64,000 bases of DNA from SZUA-365 sp034002405. Its GTDB lineage: Bacteria; Bacteroidota; Ignavibacteria; SZUA-365. The DNA lies in assembly GCA_034002405.1 (NCBI GenBank), contig JAVFAS010000003.1, positions 65,993 through 129,992 on the forward strand. The letters run 5' to 3'. Below are positions 35,401-41,793 of this stretch, piece by piece; the first letter of the stretch is position 1; each line of letters opens with the position of its first letter. Both the position numbers and the translations under genes were made by a program. The notes beneath the pieces are model-generated. The model saw only the letters and a program-made list of their open reading frames with translations, did not search any database and was not told the origin of the DNA.

Positions 35401-36566
35401 TCCAGCCAGACGCGAATGTTCTTGACATGGTCGCGCTCGACACGGGCGCGCACCGCATCATCATTGTGGAGTTCCGGATGCACAAATCCGAATGCTATGA
35501 TCGCATCGGTGAAATGGTCGATCAACACGGGGTCATCGGACGCGTAGATCACGGCACCGAGCGTCTGCAGGCAGTCGAGCACGGTGCTCATGTGCTCGTC
35601 GCGGAGTTCGCCAAGAATATGGAACAGCTCGACGAGGAAGGTTTCGATTTCCGCGTGATTGCTGCTGCCGCACACCCCGCGGAGAACGCGGTTGAGATCC
35701 CAGAGCAGATGCTCCTTGAGATGCGCCAACCCGGGCAGCGGCAGCACGGCACTGAGGTAGTAGGCGCGCTCGAGGGGTGAATCGAAGAGGTCGGCCGCGG
35801 CACGGAAGCGCTCGGCGATGGTGTGGAAATCGGGAATCCGCTGCAGGTCGGACCAGGTCGCGGCCTGCGCGAGCGCGTCGGCGAGGGCGTCGAATCGCGG
35901 TTGCCCCAGGCTGCGCAGCAGTTCGTCCTTCCCGCCGGGAAGCAGCGATTCATAATCCGCGAGCACGCGCTCGACAGAGCGCCCCTCTCGCCAGTACGCG
36001 AGTCCCGCCGCCAGCGCGGTGCGCAGCAACAACGTGAGACGGTCGCGATGGGCGGGACGGTGCAGCACCTTCTCCACGATCGAGGGCAGCAGGCTGCTCG
36101 ACACGACGGCGATCATGTCGTCCCGCGCCATCGCGGTCTCGAGCGTGTCGAGCGCCGCGTCGATGACCGGGACGAGTGCATCATCGCCGCTCGCGGCGCA
36201 TTCCTCGGCGAATTCGAGCAGGGTCTGGACCACGCGCCGATGCAGCGTGATCGGCGCATCCCCGTGAAGGAGTTCGTCGCAGATGCCGACGAGAATCCCC
36301 AGCAGTTCCGGCGCGCGATCATGACGGTGGAAAAACCAGAAATCCTGCAGCAGGATCGTGCGCAATTGCGAGACGATCCATTCCTTATTGGGATAGGGAT
36401 GATGGTATTCGTCGAGGTAGAGACGGAGACGGTTGTGGACGCCGAACTGCGCGGCGGCCGCGTCGAGCAAGGTCTTGTGCGGATCCGGAAGCTGGGTCTG
36501 GTCCGCGCGGGTTTTCTCGAGATTGGCGCGCAGGGCGGCAGACTCGAAGGTCGGATTCGATATCAT
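32463..36566 (-). CDS. Orphan dikinase: PPDK-type ATP-binding and phosphohistidine domains on a large unknown N-terminus
   Basis: A 1367-residue protein. Residues 1-870 are mostly helical, with no domain I recognise and no signal peptide. From about 879 there is a PEP-synthase/PPDK-type ATP-binding domain: GAKGYYLKRLYSLGFPVPPG, then LSVRSGAAISIPGAMNTFLN near 948. The C-terminus holds the swivelling phosphohistidine domain with GGAASHAAV near 1295 carrying the phosphorylated His. The PEP/pyruvate TIM barrel that ends true PPDK is absent; the protein stops about 70 residues after the His. This layout (ATP domain, then His domain last) resembles dikinases with other acceptors, such as rifampicin phosphotransferase, so the acceptor is unknown. 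ATG 36566 is chosen; the longer frame contains the promoter. It leads an operon with GAPDH-like and GPP34 genes. Confidence 0.82.
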   Translation of the reverse strand: MISNPTFESAALRANLEKTRADQTQLPDPHKTLLDAAAAQFGVHNRLRLYLDEYHHPYPNKEWIVSQLRTILLQDFWFFHRHDRAPELLGILVGICDELLHGDAPITLHRRVVQTLLEFAEECAASGDDALVPVIDAALDTLETAMARDDMIAVVSSSLLPSIVEKVLHRPAHRDRLTLLLRTALAAGLAYWREGRSVERVLADYESLLPGGKDELLRSLGQPRFDALADALAQAATWSDLQRIPDFHTIAERFRAAADLFDSPLERAYYLSAVLPLPGLAHLKEHLLWDLNRVLRGVCGSSNHAEIETFLVELFHILGELRDEHMSTVLDCLQTLGAVIYASDDPVLIDHFTDAIIAFGFVHPELHNDDAVRARVERDHVKNIRVWLELIKANPTRSARLLSALIINLKLGGVFIQDNDLFQRDITALLNAGIQPVMFLVKQLAILFPVYFNEIGAEGELREISTVIDEIAGRRDRLIHFLRKQIHAESNNTHLHLTVEILRYWESGVTTTLEPLLRDDVVAWLPAGHAWFESSHKVVRLLCDELGCPAEELPAHPISVLSDAALRAFSPTDPSVQRVLHLCRIHQLLRQKYSISVEDIIPHMEKLHVIRAAEIEEFRALLKDNHPERILDFVLIMLHRLHAVILDENPSQGREDIYYKRHIAAGIPSMYGRYMEPKFQALGLAYRFEALATQLLARIVQETNLRYITAATLRRIHRILALFRRSLEIEGYSDEGFSSSVEMLRYGLSTTSFTIHQYVNLFQFLADNVKSIIYTNFLTPHEVQLGRIVPQYLPDEGDESEQTAGRHAFIERVYRDLISTTFPIQQLDNFIAAVLASMHDMLKHLTPDVIHGVMGYDSRLVTTRLFQSDPELDNPVFLGAKGYYLKRLYSLGFPVPPGFVITTELFRRRDAINRHPDMKAEFNELLRKRLTSLEGLSNERFGDPYRPLMLSVRSGAAISIPGAMNTFLNVGLNEEIVEGLSTRDNYGWTSWDCYRRFLQTWGMVQGIPRDEFDAVMVGFKERCGVELKIHFSPAQMRDIARTYRRVVLDHGVHIVEDPFEQLLQAVLMVLDSWYTDRAQVYRNKLQIAEDWGTAVVVQRMVLGNLNYDSGSGVVFTHDPFVRESGIFLYGDFTVCSQGEDIVAGLVHTLPISERQRLRSQTPVAESLEKDFPDVFKSLERHAAAIVYEHNFGHQEIEFTFETSRGEDLFILQTRDHSPTHDQQLPVFDIDAIKEHQVGSGIGIGGGALNGYICFDMDDLVALRRARPDAQLILVRPDTVPDDIGMIFECDGLLTARGGAASHAAVTAVRLHKTCVVDCRDMIVDEDHRTCTINGVRFQSGDALAIDGRRGSIYRGTFPVSFVQIQMP

Positions 36567-36611
36567 GCCAAAAACTCTCGACTGGTGGGGATGAGATGTC
36601 CCTCGTTTCCG

Positions 36612-36642
36612 CCAATCTATCCAATTCCGCACGCAAAGCCAA
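36612..36642 (-). promoter_or_regulatory. Promoter of the dikinase/GAPDH/GPP34 operon
   Basis: On the minus strand TTG (36640-36642), exactly 20 bases, then TAGATTGG (36612-36619). The leader to 36566 is about 40 bases. This separates the operon from the acyl-CoA synthetase gene upstream. Confidence 0.5.
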
Positions 36643-36745
36643 GACGACACGACCGGCATGATTCCAGCCACGGGTCAGCCCCGCGGGATCGCCCCTCCGT
36701 GTGTGGTGGACGGTGTGCCGGTGTCGACCGACCGCGTGTCGCGGG

Positions 36746-38401
36746 TCAGGCCGTCTGATGCAAAAAGCGCTTGATCTTCTGCGTGGCGGTTTTCTCGAAA
36801 GGATCGCGCTGCTCGACGACCGCGGCGAGCTGGGAGAAGCGGTTGACACGCGCGTTGACCTGTGCGTGCAGTTCGCGAAGGATCTCCTCCACGCGTTGCT
36901 GCACGTACTGCACCGCCTCGTCCCGCAGATGCGCGAATTGCGCCTCGATCTCCTCGTAGTTGAGGTGTACCTTCGCGACGAGGCGGCCCTTGCTCTGCAG
37001 CACCAGGGATTCGAGAACGTAGCGGTGGGTGTTGATCACGGATTCGATTTCCTCGGGATAGATATTTTCCCCGGCCGACCCGACGATCATGTTCTTGAGC
37101 CGACCCTTGATCGAGAGATGTCCGTCGGCGTCGAACACGCCGAGATCACCGGTACGAAACCAGCCGTCCTCGGTAAAGGCCTCGCGTGTCAGTTCCGGTT
37201 CGTTGTAATACCCGCGCATGACGCTCGGACCGCGGGCCTGGATCTCGCCCTCGCCCGTCAGCGGATCGGCGTCGGCGATGCGCAGATCGACGCCTTCCAT
37301 GGCGGGACCCGTGCTCTGGAAGCGCACGACGTGCGGATTCGCGCCCGCGAGTAACGGGGCGGTTTCCGTCAGACCGTAGCCGATGGCATAGGGAAACTTC
37401 GCGTCCCGCAGAAAACGTTCGACGACGGGATCGAGCTTCGCCCCGCCGATGCCGAAGAAATGCAGCCGTCCGCCGAAGGTCTTCATGAGCTGTTTTCCCG
37501 CCATGCGGTACAGCAACCGTCGGCCTTTCTCCGTTGCATGGATCCGACGCAAGAGCCCGTTTTTCGTCAGCCGCGGCAGCACTCGCATCTTGTGGATTTT
37601 TTCGATCACGAGCGGGACACTGAGCATCAGCGTCGGACGCACCTGTTCGAGCGCGGGCAACAGCACCGCCGCGGTGGGCGGCTTCTCGATGTAATACACC
37701 GCCGCGCCCTGCATGATCGGAAGAATCAGGCCGAGTGTGTTCTCGTAGGTGTGCGAAAGCGGGAGAATGGAAAGAAACACATCCTCGCTGCACACGGGCT
37801 GGATGGTCTGCACCTTCAAGGCGTTGAAGGCGATGTTGCGGTGCGTGAGCATCACGCCTTTCGACTTGCCCGTGGTGCCGGACGTGTAGATAATGGACGC
37901 CAGATCGTCCTCGGTCACGTCCGCCGCGGGCACGCTGCCATGCGCGGGCGTCCATAACGGTTCGACCACCTCCCCCGCGGGATTCAGGATATTCATATCC
38001 TCTAATCGGATGCGCAGGCGCAGCGTGGGCAGTGCGGCATCGCGAACGCGGTCGAAAAGCTTGTCGGAGACGAACAGCGCGTCGCAACCGGCGTGCGCGA
38101 GAAACGTCGCGATTTCCCGTTCGTGGAAATCAGGCAGCAGCGGTACGGCGACCGCGCCCATGCTCGTCACGGCGAAATACGCCACGCCCCAGTTGGGCAT
38201 GTTGCCGGCAAGTATGCCAACGCGGTCGCCGGGACGCACGCCACGGGCGCGCAATGCCGCGCGCACGCGGGCGCTTTCCTCGCCCAGTTCCGCATAGGTC
38301 AGGGGTGTGCCCGCGACGAAGGACAGCGCGGGACGCTGCGCGAAACGCCTGCTGCTGTTCTCGAGAACGGCCGCGAGCGTGAGGGTGGTTGTTTCAGACA
38401 T
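36746..38401 (-). CDS. AMP-dependent acyl-CoA synthetase (long-chain fatty acid type)
   Basis: A 551-residue adenylate-forming enzyme. Motif A5 P-loop is IIYTSGTTGKSKGVML near residue 178, then FLSILPLSHTYENTLGLI, GYGLTETAPLLAG and the WFRTGDLGVFDADG-LSIKGRLKNMIV block with the hinge. The C-terminal Lys (QKIKRFLHQ) is the catalytic lysine region. It activates fatty acids to acyl-CoA via acyl-AMP; chain length cannot be set from sequence. No membrane helix, so cytoplasmic or peripheral. It has an unusual 215-base upstream region with a palindrome over the -33 box, a hairpin at the transcript start and direct repeats, which points to regulation by a lipid-responsive repressor. Confidence 0.92.
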   Translation of the reverse strand: MSETTTLTLAAVLENSSRRFAQRPALSFVAGTPLTYAELGEESARVRAALRARGVRPGDRVGILAGNMPNWGVAYFAVTSMGAVAVPLLPDFHEREIATFLAHAGCDALFVSDKLFDRVRDAALPTLRLRIRLEDMNILNPAGEVVEPLWTPAHGSVPAADVTEDDLASIIYTSGTTGKSKGVMLTHRNIAFNALKVQTIQPVCSEDVFLSILPLSHTYENTLGLILPIMQGAAVYYIEKPPTAAVLLPALEQVRPTLMLSVPLVIEKIHKMRVLPRLTKNGLLRRIHATEKGRRLLYRMAGKQLMKTFGGRLHFFGIGGAKLDPVVERFLRDAKFPYAIGYGLTETAPLLAGANPHVVRFQSTGPAMEGVDLRIADADPLTGEGEIQARGPSVMRGYYNEPELTREAFTEDGWFRTGDLGVFDADGHLSIKGRLKNMIVGSAGENIYPEEIESVINTHRYVLESLVLQSKGRLVAKVHLNYEEIEAQFAHLRDEAVQYVQQRVEEILRELHAQVNARVNRFSQLAAVVEQRDPFEKTATQKIKRFLHQTA

Positions 38402-38471
38402 GAAACTCCGCGATGTTGGATGGCCGCGGCACCTGCCGCGTCGTCATGGGATGCGTCCTCGGGGGATGTGG

Positions 38472-38501
38472 ATTCCGGTACGGGGGACATCCGTCCCGGA
38501 A
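38472..38501 (-). promoter_or_regulatory. Hairpin at the 5' end of the acyl-CoA synthetase leader
   Basis: ATTCCGGTACGG (38472-38483 approximately) pairs with CCGTCCCGGAAT (38490-38501) with one mismatch and a 7-base loop. It would be the first structure in the mRNA, just after the predicted start of transcription. Confidence 0.5.
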
Positions 38502-38510
38502 TTGTGACCG

Positions 38511-38540
38511 TGCAATATCCGTGCGCGGAACATGACATCA
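38511..38540 (-). promoter_or_regulatory. Promoter of the acyl-CoA synthetase gene
   Basis: On the minus strand TTG (38538-38540), 19 bases, then GATATTGC (38511-38518). The TTG is in the centre of the palindrome at 38531-38548. Confidence 0.45.
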
Positions 38541-38548
38541 AAATGTCA
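38531..38548. promoter_or_regulatory. Palindromic operator over the -33 box
   Basis: ATGACAT-CAAA-ATGTCAT, a perfect 7-base inverted repeat with a 4-base centre, exactly over the predicted -33 element. Position and symmetry are those of a repressor site of the TetR or GntR kind. Confidence 0.5.
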
Positions 38549-38602
38549 TCGTGACACGCAGCGCAACGACGACTTCACCATGTGATCGTGACACGCACCG
38601 CA
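38547..38602. repeat. Direct repeat upstream of the acyl-CoA synthetase promoter
   Basis: ATCGTGACACGCAGCGCA (38547-38564) recurs with one change at 38585-38602, 38 bases apart. The first copy overlaps the edge of the palindrome. Confidence 0.6.
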
Positions 38603-38616
38603 CAAAAACCCGGCAC

Positions 38617-41544
38617 TCAGCGCCGCAGATGCATCATCGCACGGATGATCACGTCCTGTCCGCTGCGCAGGCGCGCGAAATACATGCCCGAGGGCAGCGA
38701 CGACGCGTCGAATCGCAGCACATGGCCTCCCGCCTCGCGATGCCCATCCACGGCGACGAAAACCACCCGCCCCGTGGCATCCAGCACCTCGAGCATCACG
38801 CGCTGTCCGCGCGGGATATCATACACCAGCGTTGTCACGCCGGCGAAGGGATTCGGATAGTTCGCCGACAGCGCGGCGCGGGTGGGATATGGCGCATCGG
38901 TCACGCGCAATGTCTGCCCGCATTGCAGGAGCACGGTGTCGAGGCAGGCGCGGCCATCCGAATCGACGCGGCGGACTTCCACCTCGAAGGGCGCGTTGCC
39001 CGTCGCATCGTTGTCGAAGCAGACACCGAATCCGGTGCGCAGCGCGCCGAAGGGAATCGGATCGGATGCGGTCGACCACTCTACCGCGGTCTCTCCTCCC
39101 GAGAACACCCACCCCTCGGGGGCGGTCACGGTGGATTGATACAGCAGAACATCCGGCGTCAGCACGCGCAGCGCGACGCTGTCGACGAGCACATCCGCGG
39201 CGCGGAGATTCGTCACCGAAAGGTCAAAACAGCACGGTGCGGTGGTGTCGGCGGTGACGGCAACGCTGTCGCAGTCCAGGCTGGCCGGCGTGCAGGACAC
39301 CGTGGCGAGATTGCCGCAGATCCCGGAGAAGCGGTTGTACGTCGTCCATTCGAATTCCACGTCGCCACTCGCGCCCGCGGGACCGAAGCGCACCGAAATG
39401 CCGACGAGTGCGGTGCCGGGGTTGAGGCCGTCGTGACCATCGGGGATGAACGCGATGCGATCGGCGCCGTGACGCTCGACGTTCCATCCCGGTCGCGCAA
39501 AGGCCGTGTCGATGGTGCGTCCCGGTGTACGCACGTGAATCCCCAACGCGACAATCGTCGCGCCTCCGCCATGGATATTATGCAACCGGAGATCGGCCCC
39601 GCAGTCCCCGGGAATCGGTGTCACCTCGAGCGAATCGCAGTCCCGCCACGCGGGCAGTTGCAACGGCAGCGTCTGGCAGCAGATCACCCCGGCGCTGTCG
39701 ATCGTGCACCAGCGCAGGGACACATCGGAGCGGGTATTCCGGGAGAATCGGAGTGCGAAATCGGCGGGGTTCGGTTCCCCCGACGGCAGGCCAGCGGTGG
39801 TGGTCGCGCGAAGGTAATCCGTGGCCGCGGAATCGACCATCCATCCATCGGGCAGGGATATCACGCCGATGGTCACATCCCTGGCGGGCGCGGACACGGC
39901 GACCGCGGTGATGGTGGACGCCGGCTGATGTGTATTGTAAACGGAGAAGAGAGACGCGCGGGAATCGAGCACGTGCACGCCGATGGAATCGCAATTCCCC
40001 GGTGGCGCTTCGCAGGCGACGATCTGGACGTCCTCCCCGACCACGCGCTGGTTGTACCAGCTGCGCAGGCGCAGCGGAAACGGCCGGCCGGCTTCGTGCT
40101 CGGTAAAATTCAGGATAAATGCCTCCGTTGTATCACCCGAGGAGAGACCCGACGCCGCGTGGCGAAAATATGCTCCGTCGAGCGTCAGGGAGTCGAGACG
40201 CCAGCCGGCGGGGGCGGTGACGGAGACGAAGTCTTCTCCCCCGGCCAGAATTTCCGCGGCAACATGCGTGCTCGTCGTGAATGGTGCATGCCGATTGACG
40301 AGCAGCACGGTCGCGGCGCAGCTGTCCCCCATCGCGAGCAACATGGTGTCGGAAGCGGTGAAGACGGTGGGCGGACAGGCGAGCATGATCGTGTCGCTGA
40401 ACACGGCCGTTCCGTTCAGGAAGGTCTGCCAGCGTAGACGCACCTGATCGAATACGCCGGGATTCACCATGGCGAGCTGCATGCCGACCAGGCTGTCACC
40501 AGTCGGGAGCGGCGTCACCGCATCGAAACGCACCGCGGTCTGGCTCTCGATCGTGTGCGTCCACGGTCCCGAACCCGGAGCGGAAACGCGGATGCCGGGC
40601 GTGAGAATTTCAAAGCGGATGCGATCGATCGCCCCCGCCGGCCGGTGCAGGTTGCGCAGGGTGAATGGCTGCAGGTTTGTCGCTCCGTCGGGTGTCGGCC
40701 CGGAGCCGTACCAGCGGATCGAGTCGCCCTGCGGGGGTCCGTCGTAGGAAAATTCACCCGTCGAGATCCCGCGCTGATCGAAGGAGGTGGTCCAGCGAAA
40801 ACGGAATGGCGGGACCGCGGACACGGGGATGTCGGGATCGATCGCGAAGCCCGGCAGCGTCTCGCCCGACGAAAGGAGCGTGCCCCCCGCCGTGAAGCGC
40901 GCGATGGTATCGGTCGATCCCGCTGTTCCCCACCCGTTCACACTCCACGCGGCGATGGCGATGCCGGGCGTGAGGGACTCGATGGTGAACGCATCCGTCT
41001 GGAATCCGCCGCTGTTGCGATTCATGACAGTGATCAGCAGCACCCCCGCGCTGTCACGCAGCGTGATCGTATCGGCGCGGTCGAGGGGAAGGCACTCCAG
41101 CAGAAGGGTATCGGCGGAGATCACCGCCGTGCCGTTGAGTGTCTCCCAGTATACCGGAATACTGGCCGGCTGGTCACAGACCGGATCGAGACAGATACCC
41201 GTGAAGAGCTGACGCATCGCGGGTTTCACCACCGCGGTGTCGGTGTGAAAGCGGAGGACGTCCGGGGATGGCATCGCCACCGTCCATGCGGGGGGGGCCT
41301 TGACACGGAGATGCCACAGCGTCCCCGGCGCGAGAATGCGCAGGTGGACGCCGTCGATCGGCTGCTGGTTTCCGTTGGTGTTCGTGAGGGAGAAATTGTA
41401 ACACCCGCCGGGACCGAGGGACTGGCCGATCAGCCGGTCCGGTGTCGACTGCGCGCGAAGGGAAGGCGCCGCGACGCTGGTCAGGACAAAAAAGATCAAC
41501 AATCGTATGAAAGAATCCGTTTTCAGATGCCCCATCGTCGCCAT
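38617..41544 (-). CDS. Large secreted repeat protein with T9SS sorting domain
   Basis: A 975-residue exported protein. Signal peptide (SFIRLLIFFVLTSVAAPSLRAQ), then about seven repeats of 110-130 residues, each with a C/S-D-S/T start, an L-x-N core (LLITVMNR, VLLVNRH, LFSVYNTH, LRLHNIHG, LSVTNLRA), a TPG segment and a P-x-G-W near the middle (PAGWRLDS, PDGWMVDS, RPGWNVER, PEGWVFSG). Cys residues recur at repeat borders. The last 85 residues (ANYPNPFAGVTTLVYDI through PSGMYFARLR) are a type A T9SS sorting domain. The repeats look like beta-sandwich adhesin modules, function unknown. Start may be ATG 41544 or 41535. Confidence 0.82.
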   Translation of the reverse strand: MATMGHLKTDSFIRLLIFFVLTSVAAPSLRAQSTPDRLIGQSLGPGGCYNFSLTNTNGNQQPIDGVHLRILAPGTLWHLRVKAPPAWTVAMPSPDVLRFHTDTAVVKPAMRQLFTGICLDPVCDQPASIPVYWETLNGTAVISADTLLLECLPLDRADTITLRDSAGVLLITVMNRNSGGFQTDAFTIESLTPGIAIAAWSVNGWGTAGSTDTIARFTAGGTLLSSGETLPGFAIDPDIPVSAVPPFRFRWTTSFDQRGISTGEFSYDGPPQGDSIRWYGSGPTPDGATNLQPFTLRNLHRPAGAIDRIRFEILTPGIRVSAPGSGPWTHTIESQTAVRFDAVTPLPTGDSLVGMQLAMVNPGVFDQVRLRWQTFLNGTAVFSDTIMLACPPTVFTASDTMLLAMGDSCAATVLLVNRHAPFTTSTHVAAEILAGGEDFVSVTAPAGWRLDSLTLDGAYFRHAASGLSSGDTTEAFILNFTEHEAGRPFPLRLRSWYNQRVVGEDVQIVACEAPPGNCDSIGVHVLDSRASLFSVYNTHQPASTITAVAVSAPARDVTIGVISLPDGWMVDSAATDYLRATTTAGLPSGEPNPADFALRFSRNTRSDVSLRWCTIDSAGVICCQTLPLQLPAWRDCDSLEVTPIPGDCGADLRLHNIHGGGATIVALGIHVRTPGRTIDTAFARPGWNVERHGADRIAFIPDGHDGLNPGTALVGISVRFGPAGASGDVEFEWTTYNRFSGICGNLATVSCTPASLDCDSVAVTADTTAPCCFDLSVTNLRAADVLVDSVALRVLTPDVLLYQSTVTAPEGWVFSGGETAVEWSTASDPIPFGALRTGFGVCFDNDATGNAPFEVEVRRVDSDGRACLDTVLLQCGQTLRVTDAPYPTRAALSANYPNPFAGVTTLVYDIPRGQRVMLEVLDATGRVVFVAVDGHREAGGHVLRFDASSLPSGMYFARLRSGQDVIIRAMMHLRR

Positions 41545-41793
41545 ACCTATTCAATGCTCCAGACTGTCCCGAAAAGCCACAAAAGGAGTTTTTATCGCAG
41601 AGTCGTTTTTTCCGTTGTGATTAATTACGTGATTTTCCGATATTATCCAAAACTACTGATGACGAACACCCGGTTCACTCCCTTCGCCGTTGGCAGTACT
41701 GTTGCGTTCTTCCGTGTCGGTACTCGCATGCCGCACCGCAACATCCACGATATCGGACCCCCTTCTCCCCGTTTCACCAGTTTGGAGGTTTTT

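Noticed and set aside
34014..35780. 588-codon plus-strand frame
   Set aside because: Lies wholly antisense to the dikinase-like gene, with His- and Arg-rich shadow composition.
38551..40437. 628-codon plus-strand frame
   Set aside because: Antisense to the repeat protein with sorting domain; no domain seen, and the 5' part covers the operator region.
41611..41646. Promoter TTG...TATTAT before the gene at 41794
   Set aside because: The spacing is 23 bases and the box lacks the TTnn end; the region is A/T-rich, so a promoter is likely there but this one is not supported.
40555..41793. N-terminal extension of the large T9SS protein to 40555
   Set aside because: The extension is antisense to another gene; the ATG at 41794 has GGAGG and starts a signal peptide.
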